Below are positions 36,370-45,397 of a stretch of DNA of 64,000 bases, one piece after another. The stretch's first letter is position 1, and each line of letters opens with the position of its first letter. This stretch comes from CAWKGC01 sp963849005 (GTDB lineage: Bacteria > Pseudomonadota > Gammaproteobacteria > Burkholderiales > Usitatibacteraceae): NCBI GenBank assembly GCA_963849005.1, contig CAWKGC010000023.1:248001-312000 (forward strand), read 5' to 3'. Under the pieces are notes generated by a model that did no database searches, was not told the origin of the DNA, and was given only the letters and a program-made list of their open reading frames with translations. The position numbers and the translations under genes were made by a program.

Positions 36370-38321
36370 GGCGCGCCGGCGAGGCCCGCGTGAGGACCTG
36401 CCTCACCTGTCTCGCATTGGCCCTCGCAGCCCTGCTTGGCGCCTGCGGCGGCGGTGGCGGGGGCAGCGGGTCCGCGCCGGCCACCTGCACGGAGAACTGC
36501 ACCCCGACCGAAAACCTGCTCACCACGGCCGACGTCGAGCGCATCGTCGCGCAGGCGATCTTCGAGGCACAGGCCCTGCAGCAGAAGGCGACGATCGCCG
36601 TGGTCGACCGCGTCGGCAACGTGCTCGCCGTCTACCAGATGTCCGGGACTGCGCCCACGGTCGCAATCTCGAGCGGGCTGGGCGTGGTCGGGGGCCTGGA
36701 CGGCATCCCGCCCGGCACCATCCCGTCGACGCTCGCCACGATCAGCATGGCGGTCACCGGCGCGTTCCTGTCTTCCCAGGGCAACGCGTTCACCACGCGC
36801 ACCGCGAGCCAGATCATCCAGCTCAACTTCAACCCCCAGGAGGCGAACCAGCCCTCGGGGCCGCTTTTCGGCGTGCAGTTCTCGCAGCTCACCTGCTCGG
36901 ACGTGAACCGCAAGCTCGCCGACGGCACGGTGGGCCCGAAGCGCTCGCCTCTGGGCCTTGCCGCCAACCCGGGCGGGCTGCCGCTCTACAAGAACGGCGC
37001 CTTGGTGGGCGGCGTCGCGGCCATTTCCAACGGCCTGTACACGCTCGACCTCGATGTCACCAACGTCGATACCGATCCGAGCGAGCTGATCGCCGAGGCC
37101 GCCACCACGGGCTTCGCCGCGCCCGCCGACCAGCTCGCCAACCGCATCACCGCCGACGGACGCACCTTGCGCTATGTCGATTCCACCTCGCTCGCGAGCG
37201 ACCCGGCGCGCGCGCCCGCGCTCTCGGCGCTGCCCGCTGCGGTCGGCGCGCTGGTGCCGGTGGCCGGCTACAACGCCGGCACGATCGTGGCGGGCACGGC
37301 GTTCCTCACGCCCGCCTCGGGGATCCGCGCCGACAACGGCGCGCTCGCCGCCATTGGCGGCTACGTGCTGGTCGATCGCGACAACGTGAACCGCTTTCCG
37401 CCCAGGGCTTCGTCCGTCGCCGGCGGGCTCGACGCGGCCGACGTCACCGCGATCCTCGCCGAGGCGTTGAAGATCGCCTCGCGCGCGCGGGCGCAAATCC
37501 GCCGGCCGCTGGGCTCGGCCGCGGAAGTGACGATCACGGTTGCCGACCTGAACGGCGACATCCTCGGCCTCGTGCGCACGCGCGACGGGCCGGTGTTCGG
37601 CATCGACGTGTCGGCGCAGAAGGCGAGGACAGCGCTGCTGATCTCTTCACCGACTGCGGCGGCGCGCCTGAGTTCGCTGCCCGACGCGGTCTACCTCGTG
37701 CCGCCGGGCGAGACCTCGTCCATTGCCGCCTACGTGACGGCGACGCGATCCTTCCTGGGCGACCCGCTTGCGCTCACGGGCGGCACCGCGTGGTCCGCGC
37801 GCGGCGTCGGCAACGTGCACCGCCCGACCTTTCCCGACGGCATCTACAGCACGCCCAACGGCCCGTTCTCCAAGCCGGTCTCGTCGTGGAGCCCGTTCAA
37901 CGTCGGCTTCCAGCTGGACCTCGTCTACAACCAGTTCGTGAAGGGCGTGCTGGGCGATACCAGCGAGGGCTGCGCCGGGCGCCTGCCGGCGGGCAGCACG
38001 GGCGCGGCCCCGGACGTGGGCCTGCCCGTGGCGCGCAACGGCGTGCAGATCTTCGCCGGGGGCGTGCCGGTCTATCGCGGCAATTCGCTGATCGGCGCGG
38101 TCGGCGTCTCGGGCGACGGCATCGACCAGGACGACATGATCGCCTTCCTCGGCGTGGCCAATGCGGCGCAGGCGCGCGCGAGCGGGTTCGCCAATGCCCC
38201 GGCCGCGATGCGCAACGACAACCTCGTGCCGCAGGGCACGGGCACGCGGCTGCGCTACGTGCAGTGCCCGCAGTCGCCATTCAACGGCTCGACGGAACAG
38301 AATGTCTGCGCGGGCCTGTGA
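36366..38321 (+). CDS. Lipoprotein with two GlcG/HbpS-like (DUF336) regions
   Basis: This 651-residue protein has a lipobox (LLGACGGGGGG). Two regions resemble DUF336: LTTADVERIVAQAIFEAQAL with TIAVVDRVGNVLAVYQMSG, and LDAADVTAILAEALKIASRA with TITVADLNGDILGLVRTRDG. The ending PVYRGNSLIGAVGVSGDGIDQDDMI is the typical DUF336 C-terminus. HbpS-type members bind heme and sense redox state. There is no CXXCH. Its ATG overlaps the FHA-cytochrome stop, so it is cotranscribed. A surface or periplasmic accessory of the conduit is plausible. Confidence 0.7.
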   Translation: MRRAGEARVRTCLTCLALALAALLGACGGGGGGSGSAPATCTENCTPTENLLTTADVERIVAQAIFEAQALQQKATIAVVDRVGNVLAVYQMSGTAPTVAISSGLGVVGGLDGIPPGTIPSTLATISMAVTGAFLSSQGNAFTTRTASQIIQLNFNPQEANQPSGPLFGVQFSQLTCSDVNRKLADGTVGPKRSPLGLAANPGGLPLYKNGALVGGVAAISNGLYTLDLDVTNVDTDPSELIAEAATTGFAAPADQLANRITADGRTLRYVDSTSLASDPARAPALSALPAAVGALVPVAGYNAGTIVAGTAFLTPASGIRADNGALAAIGGYVLVDRDNVNRFPPRASSVAGGLDAADVTAILAEALKIASRARAQIRRPLGSAAEVTITVADLNGDILGLVRTRDGPVFGIDVSAQKARTALLISSPTAAARLSSLPDAVYLVPPGETSSIAAYVTATRSFLGDPLALTGGTAWSARGVGNVHRPTFPDGIYSTPNGPFSKPVSSWSPFNVGFQLDLVYNQFVKGVLGDTSEGCAGRLPAGSTGAAPDVGLPVARNGVQIFAGGVPVYRGNSLIGAVGVSGDGIDQDDMIAFLGVANAAQARASGFANAPAAMRNDNLVPQGTGTRLRYVQCPQSPFNGSTEQNVCAGL

Positions 38322-40136
38322 GGCGCTCAGGGTGATGGCGCTTGCCGCCTGCGTATGCGTTGCCGGGGCGCGCGCGCAAAGCGAAGAGACCAAGCTGCCA
38401 CCCGACAGGAAGGCGGACGAGGAGATCCAGTTGCGGCGCCCCAGCGCCAAGCCGCTGGAGTTCTTCCCGCCGCCCGTCGACCCGGCGCAAGTGCCGCCGC
38501 CCCTGCGCACGCTGCCCAGGGAAGCCGTGCCTGTGCCAGACCGCTGGCGCATCATGCAGTCGCTCGGGTTCAAGTTTCCGTTGACCGACCCCTACAACCC
38601 GAACGTGCTGAAGGGCGACCTGCCGATCGGCGCCGACGCCTGGCTGAAGGAGCAATACCCGGCGGCGGCGACGGCGCTGTCCCCGGACTGGTTCTTCAGC
38701 CTCGGCGCGATCTCCGACACGCTGCTCGAGTTCCGGCGCCTGCCCACGCCGGTCGCGCCGCAGACCTCGGTGAACGCCGGCGCCTCGACGTCTTCGGCAG
38801 CGGCAAGCAGTCGGCATTCGTCCAGACGGTGATCGTCTCGATGGCCCTGATCAAGGGCAACACCACCTTCAAGCCGCCGGACTACGAGTTCCGCCTCGTG
38901 CCGGCGTTCAACTTCAACCGCGTCGAGGTCGACGAATTGCGCGTGCTGCGCGTCGACCCGCGCAAGGGGCTCACGCGCAACGACAGCTTTGCCGGCCTGC
39001 AGGAGGCGTTCGTCGACGTGCACCTGCGCAACGTGTCGGATCGCTACGATTTCGACAGCGTGCGGGTCGGCATCCAGCCCTTCATCTCGGATTTCCGCGG
39101 CTTCATCTTCCAGGACGTCCCGTTCGGCGTGCGCCTGTTCGGCACGCGCGACAACAACCAGTGGCAGTACAACCTCGGCTGGTTCCGGCGCATGGAGAAG
39201 GACACCAATTCCGGCCTGAACGACCTCGGCCAGCCGTGGCGCAACGACGACACCTTCGTCGCCAACGCCTTCCGGCAGGACTTCCCGGTCCTCGGCTTCA
39301 CTTCGCAGGCGACGGTGATGGTGAACCTCAACCGCGAGAGCGGGCCCGACTACTACAACAAGAACGGCGGGCTGGAGCGCCCGGCGGTGCTGGGCGACGT
39401 GCGGCCGCACGACTACAACGTCACCTATGTCGGCTACAACGGCGACGGCCACTTCGGTCCCTGGAACCTGACCGCGTCGGTGTACGGCGCTTTCGGCAAG
39501 GACGACCGCAATCCGCTCGCCCAGCAGGCCAATACCATCCGCGCCGGCTTCGCGGCGGCGGAACTGTCGCGCGACTTCAGCTGGGTGCGCGCGCGGCTCA
39601 CCGGCATCCTGTCGAGCGCCGACAGCGATCCCTTCGACAATGTCGCCACCGGCTTCGACGCGATATTCGAGAACCCGCAGATCGCCGGCGCGGACACCAG
39701 CTTCTGGATCCGCCAGGCCGTGCCGCTCGTCGGCGGCGGCGGCGTCGCGCTCTCCGGGCGCAATGGCGTGCTGCCCAGCCTGCGTTCCTCGAAGGACCAG
39801 GGGCAGTCGAACTTCGTGAACCCGGGGCTCGCGCTGCTGGGCATCGGCGCGGATGCCGACCTCTATCCGCAGGTGCGCGTGATCGGGAACCTGAACTACC
39901 TGCGCTTCCTCAACACCACCGTGCTGGGCGTGCTGCGCAACCAGGCCCCGCCGGCCAGGGAGATCGGCTGGGACATCTCGGGCGCGGTGCAGTACCGCCC
40001 GTTCATGAGCCAGAACGTGGTCCTGAACGCGTCTGCCGCGGCGCTGGTGCCGTCGAGCGCCTTCAAGCAGCTCTACGACGAGAACCAGCGCGGCGTGCAG
40101 TATTCGGTGCTCTTCAACTTGATCCTCACTTACTGA
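38302..40136 (+). CDS. Outer-membrane beta-barrel protein (one frame break)
   Basis: About 611 residues after joining frames near 38788, where one base is missing between NAGAS and DVFGSGKQS. A signal peptide (VMALAACVCVAGARA) and a Pro-rich linker are followed by amphipathic strands such as VRVGIQPFISDFRGFIF and WQYNLGWFRRM. The protein ends VQYSVLFNLILTY with a terminal aromatic, the BAM signal of porins. No heme motif. Next to decaheme cytochromes it is the natural candidate for the porin of a porin-cytochrome conduit. The ATG 38302 overlaps the previous gene by 20 bases; GTG 38332 is an alternative. Confidence 0.62.
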
Positions 40137-40161
40137 AATGGGATCAGGAAAAGCGATGGAA

Positions 40162-40243
40162 CCGCAGATGAACGCAGATGAACGCAGATCGGCTTCGCCG
40201 TTTTCAGGCTGGGAACCGCCGATGGACGCCGATGGACGCCGAT
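40162..40243. repeat. Two different decamer-period 28-mers before the decaheme-LVIVD gene
   Basis: 40162-40189 is the GATGAACGCA variant followed by the hairpin CGGCTTCGCCG. 40216-40243 is the GATGGACGCC variant, identical to those at 18081 and 22288. The last ATG of the second repeat (40242) is the first in-frame start of the next gene. Confidence 0.75.
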
Positions 40244-43200
40244 GCGCTTGCGCGCCGTCATTCCGGGCTTGACCCGGGGCCCTCGCCATATCGGAGGGCG
40301 GAATCCAGCGCGGTGGGCGAAGTATTTCTGGATTTCCGCTTTCGCGGGAATGACGATCCTGGCCTTGGCGTCAGGCCCGGAGAAACCGGTGGCGCGCAGC
40401 TACGCCGTTTTTCCGCCGGCGCCGGCAAAGCAGAGCGTCGCCGAGGCGGATGCGAAGTCCGCCGGATGCGTCAGCTGCCACACCGCGACCGACCGCCACA
40501 CCATGCACCAGAACCCCGGGGTGATCATCGGCTGCACCGATTGCCACGGAGGCGACGCCCGGGTCGTGCTCGCGCCGGGAATCGCCGGCAAGGATCCCGC
40601 GTATCGCGCCGCGCTGGAGAAGGCGCACGTGCTGCCGCGCTACCCGCAATCGTGGGACTGGCCCTCGTCGGCGACGCCGGAGCGCACCTATACGCTGCTC
40701 AACCGCGAGAGCCCGGAATTCGTCCGCTTCATGAACCCGGGCGACCTGCGCATCGCGCGCGAGGCCTGCGGCGCCTGCCATCTGCCGATCATCCAGGCGA
40801 GCGAGGGAGCCTCATGGCCACCTCGGCGATGCTCTGGGGCGGGGCCGCCTACAACAACGGCATCCTTGCCTACAAGCGCTACATCCTCGGCGAGTCCTAC
40901 ACGCGCGAAGGCGAGCGGCGCGACGATACTCAACCCGGTGAAGCCGACCGAGTTCCTCAGCGCCAGGGGATATTGCCCAGCCTCGCGGCGCTGCCCGCAT
41001 GGGAGACGATCCCGCCCGCCGACGTGTTCCGCGTATTCGAGCGCGGCGGCCGCGTGATCTCGTCGCAGTTCCCGGAAATCGGCCTGCCCAACAACTCGGG
41101 CGCGATCCAGAAGCTGGACGAGCCGGGCCGTCCCGACATCAAGCAGTCGAACCGCGGCCCGGGCACCGGCAGCCGCATCGCCGTGCCGGTGATCAACATC
41201 ACCAAGACGCGGCTGAACGACCCGCACCTGTGGTTCCTGGGCACCAACGACCAGCCGGGCGACTTCCGCTCCTCCGGTTGCACCGCCTGCCATGCCGTCT
41301 ACGCCAACGACCGCTGGGCGAAGCATTCGGCGATCTACGCGAAGTACGGCCACATGGGCGAGACCGCGACCAGGGACCCGACGATACCCGAAGGCAAGCC
41401 CGGGCACCCGATCCGCCACGAGTTCACGCGCGCGATCCCGTCCTCGCAGTGCATGGTCTGCCACATGCACCAGCCCAACATGTTCGTGAATTCCTTCTAC
41501 GGCACGACCATGTGGGACTACGAGTCCGACGCGCCGTTCATGTGGCCCGAGAAGCAGAAGTACCCGACCGATGCCGAGCGGCACCGGATCCTCGAGCGCA
41601 ATCCCGAGGAAGCGTCGATCCGCGGCAAGTGGAGCGACCTGGAATTCCTGCAAGACGTCTCGAAGCTGAACCCGAAGCTGAAGGACACGCAGTTCGCCGA
41701 CTACCACGGCCACGGCTGGAACTTCCGCGCGGTCTTCAAGCGCGACCGCAAGGGCACGCTGCTCGACAAGGCCGGCAAGCCGGTCGACGACAACGACCCG
41801 GATAAATTCGGCAAGGCGGTGCACCTGTCGTACATCCACCTCGACCTCGGCATGCACTGCGTGGACTGCCACTTCGCGCAGGACGCGCACGGCAACGGCC
41901 ACATCTACGGCGAGGTCGCGGCCGCGGTCGAGATCGACTGCGAGGACTGCCACGGCACCGCGGACCAGTATCCGCCGCTGCGCACGTCCGGCCCGGCGGC
42001 GCGTCCCGGCGGGATGGACCTGGCGCTCCTGCGCACGCAGGACGGCCGCAAGCGCTTCGAATGGAAGGACGGCAAGCTCTACCAGCGTTCCGCGCTCTAC
42101 GCCGACCGGGAATGGGAGATGAGCCTGGTCAAGGACTCGGTCACGCCCGGCCACCCGAAGTACAACGAGAAGGCCGCGCGCGCGAAGCTCATGCACGCCG
42201 GGGCCGCCGGGCAGCAGGGCAAGTGGGGGCCGGGCGCGCCCGAGTACGCGCACGGCAACGACAAGGTGACCTGCTTCACCTGCCACCTGTCGTGGACCAC
42301 CAGCTGCGGCGGCTGCCACCTGCCGATCCAGGCCAACGCGAAGACCGAGCGCCACCATTACGAAGGCGGCGAGACGCGCAATTTCGCGACCTACAACCCG
42401 CAGGTCGCCCGCGACGAGATGTTCCAGCTGGGCAAGCACGGCCCGGTGAAGGGCGCGCGCGTGGCGCCGGTGCGCTCGAGTTCCGCGCTGGTGCTGTCGT
42501 CCACCAACATCAACCGCGAGAAGATCTACATCCAGCAGCCGCCGATCGCGGCGAGCGGCTTTTCGTCGCAGGCCTTCGCGCCGCATTACCCGCACACCGA
42601 GAGGAAGACCGAGACCAAGACCTGCAGCGACTGCCACGTGTCGGAAGCCAACGACAACAACGCGATCATGGCGCAGCTCCTGCTGCAGGGGACCAACTAC
42701 GTGAACTTCGTCGGCTTCAACGCGTGGCTGGGCGAGAGCGGCCACGTCGAGGCGGTGCAGGTGACCGAGTGGGACGAGCCGCAGGCGGTGATCGGCAGTT
42801 ATCTGCACCGCTACGCGTACCCCGACTGGTTCGCGGAGCACGGCAAGCGCGAGCTGCGGCTTGCCGAGGCGTTCGACCATTCCACCAAGGGGGCGGCCGC
42901 GTGCGTGGCGATCCGCGGCGAGTACCTGTTCGCCGCCGAGGGCACCGGCGGCATGCGCGCCTACGACGTCGCCTCGATCGCCAACAAGGGCGTCTCCCAG
43001 CGCATCATCAGCGCGCCATTCTCGCCGCTCGGGCACGACACGCACATCGCCTCGAAGGACGCGACCTGCGTGGCGCTGCCGACCAACCAGCCGATCGCGC
43101 CGACGCGCAACACCGGCGACCTGATCCTCGAAGACCAACCAGGAGCAGGCGTTCCACCCGATCTACCATTACGCGCTCGTCACCGACGCCGAGGAGGGGC

Positions 43201-44075
43201 TCATCCTCGTCAACGTCGATACGCTCGCCGACGGCGAGCCGCGCAACAATTTCTTCGAGCGCGCCCTGACCTGGAACGACAACGGCGTATTGAAGGGCGC
43301 GCGCCACCTCACCGTCGCCGGCCGCTATGTCTACATCGCCGCGGATGCCGGCATCGTGGCGCTCGACCTCGACGACCCGCTCAAGCCGAAACTGCTCGCG
43401 GTGGTCCCGGTCCGGGACGCGCGCGCCTCGGCCCTGCAGTTCCGCTACCTGTTCGCCACCGGCGCCGAGGGCCTCCTGGTGATCGACGTGACGCGGCCCG
43501 AAGCGCCGCGGCTGGTGCCCGGAGCGCGCGTGGCGCTCGCCGACGCGCAGCGCGTCTACCTCGCGCGCACCTACGCCTATGTCGCGGCGGGCGCCGAGGG
43601 ACTGGCGATCGTCGACATCGAGAAGCCCGAGTCGCCCAGGCTCTACATGGCCTACACCGCCGACGGCAAGCTCAACGACGCGCGGGACGTGATTGTCGCC
43701 ACCACCAATGCCTCCGCGTTCGCGTATGTCGCCGACGGCAGGAACGGGCTCAAGGTGCTGCAACTCACCTCGCCTGACATCCAGCCGAAGTTCTACGGCT
43801 TCAGCCCCGAGCCGAAACCGCACTTGATCGCGTGGCGCGAAACGCGCTCCCCCGCGCTGGCGTTGGCGAAGGGGCTGGACCGCGACCGCGCCGTGGACGA
43901 GGGCGGCGGCCAGATCGCGGTCTTCGGGCGCATCGGATCGCGGCCCTTCAACCTCGAGGAGCAGCGCCGCTTCTACCGCCGCCCCGACGGCACTACCTGG
44001 ACGGTCACCGACACGGGCAAGCCGGGGGATTACCTCGGCACCACCGCCACCCGCAAAGCGGAGGCAGCGAAATGA
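40242..44075 (+). CDS. Decaheme cytochrome c fused to LVIVD-repeat domain (several frame breaks)
   Basis: About 1,275 residues after joining frames at about 40806, 40922, 40972 and 43130. Ten CXXCH motifs (CVSCH, CTDCH, CGACH, CTACH, CMVCH, CVDCH, CEDCH, CFTCH, CGGCH, CSDCH) occupy the first 800 residues. The last 400 residues form LVIVD-type blades (YLFATGAEGLLVIDVTRPEAP, YAYVAAGAEGLAIVDIEKPE). A hydrophobic stretch (residues 29-44, FWISAFAGMTILALAS) could act as signal, but it is translated from dispersed repeats. ATG 40350 is an alternative start. Probably periplasmic or surface-exposed. Overlaps the next gene (ATGA). Confidence 0.75.
40256..40354. repeat. Palindromic dispersed element CGTCATTCC...GGAATGACG
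   Basis: Inverted ends CGTCATTCC (40256) and GGAATGACG (40346-40354) enclose GGCTTGACCCGG, GGCGGAATCCAGCG and TTTCTGGATTTCCGCTTTCG. This is a common proteobacterial intergenic mosaic. Here it is read through by the decaheme-LVIVD gene. Confidence 0.75.
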
Positions 44076-45394
44076 ACCTCGGAACACTCCTTGCCTGCCT
44101 GGCCGCATCGGCTGCGGCGATGGCTGCCCATCCGGCCGACGCGCCGCTGCCCTACAACGCCAAGGCGATGAACCTTGGCGTGGTGAACTGCGCGAGCAGC
44201 CTGTGCCACGGCTCGATCACGACATGGAAGGACTCCAACGTCCTGCAGAACGAGTACGTCACGTGGTCGCGCGTCGACAAGCATGCCAACAAGGCCTACA
44301 AGGTGCTGTTCGACGAGCGCTCCAAGCGCATCGCCAGGAACCTCGGGCTCAAGCAGCCGCCGTGGGAAGCGAAGATCTGCATCGACTGCCACGCCCACAA
44401 TCCCCCGCAGGAGTTGCGCGGCGAGCGCTTCAAGTTCGCCGACGCCATCAGCTGCGAAGCCTGCCACGGCCCGGCGGAAAACTGGATCAAGTCGCACGTG
44501 GCGCCCAACGCCAGCCACGACGAGAACGTGAAGAACGGGCTGTACCCGACCTCCGACCCGGTGCAGCAGGCGCGGCTGTGCCTGTCTTGCCACTTCGGCA
44601 ACCGGGACAAGTTCGTCACCCACCGCATCATGGGCGCCGGCCACCCGCGCATCAGCTTCGAGCTGGACACCTTCGCCCAGACCCAGCCGCCGCATTTCGC
44701 GATTGACGCCGACTGGGAGAAGCGCAAGGGGAAATGGGACGGCGTGCGCGTCTGGGCGATCGGCCAGGCGCTCGCCGCGCAGGAGCAGCTCGACGTGCTG
44801 CTCGACCCGAAGCGCGGCCGCGACGGCCTGTTCCCGGAACTCGTGGTGTTCGATTGCCACGCCTGTCACCACCCGATGTCGGAGACGCGCTGGAAGCCGC
44901 GAGTGGGGACGCGCCCCGGTACGATCCGCTTCAACGATGCCAACCTGCTGATGCTCAGGCTGATCGTGCGCCGCGTGATGCCGGGCGACGCCGCCCAGTT
45001 CAACGACGCGGTGGCCAAGCTGCACAAGGCGGTCGCGGGCGAGGGGGGCGACGCGCTCGCCGAAGCGAAGCGGCTGCGATCGGGGCTGGACGTCGTCATC
45101 TCGCGCCTCGAGAAGCACAACTTCAACGAGGCCGACCTCGCGGCCATGCTGGGCAATCTCGTCGAGGACGGCATGAACGGCCAGTACGCCGACTATGCCG
45201 GCGCCGAGCAGGCGACCCTCGCGATCGGGAGCCTGCTCAACTTCATGGTGAAGCGCGGCGCCGTGAAGAACGTGCGCGAGGCCAATGCGGCGCTCGACCG
45301 CCTGCACGAGGCGGTGAAGGACGACGAGAAGTTCCGTCCGGAGCGTTTCCAGCAGGCGCTCGCCGGGTTGCAACCGTTGCTAAGGAGGACCTGA
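44072..45394 (+). CDS. Cytochrome c554-like multiheme cytochrome
   Basis: This 440-residue exported protein has four CXXCH motifs (CIDCH, CEACH, CLSCH, CHACH) and one CX4CH (CASSLCH), suggesting five hemes. The order and spacing resemble the cytochrome c554 family (CEACHGPAENWIKSH; GHPRISFELDTF). The C-terminal 150 residues are helical and heme-free. The signal peptide is MNLGTLLACLAASAAAMAAH. The ATG overlaps the decaheme-LVIVD stop. Likely a periplasmic electron shuttle of the operon. Confidence 0.83.
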   Translation: MNLGTLLACLAASAAAMAAHPADAPLPYNAKAMNLGVVNCASSLCHGSITTWKDSNVLQNEYVTWSRVDKHANKAYKVLFDERSKRIARNLGLKQPPWEAKICIDCHAHNPPQELRGERFKFADAISCEACHGPAENWIKSHVAPNASHDENVKNGLYPTSDPVQQARLCLSCHFGNRDKFVTHRIMGAGHPRISFELDTFAQTQPPHFAIDADWEKRKGKWDGVRVWAIGQALAAQEQLDVLLDPKRGRDGLFPELVVFDCHACHHPMSETRWKPRVGTRPGTIRFNDANLLMLRLIVRRVMPGDAAQFNDAVAKLHKAVAGEGGDALAEAKRLRSGLDVVISRLEKHNFNEADLAAMLGNLVEDGMNGQYADYAGAEQATLAIGSLLNFMVKRGAVKNVREANAALDRLHEAVKDDEKFRPERFQQALAGLQPLLRRT

Positions 45395-45397
45395 GCC

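Noticed and set aside
40688..43138. 816-codon minus-strand ORF opposite the decaheme gene
   Set aside because: The plus strand has ten CXXCH motifs in register. The minus frame is open only because of codon bias.
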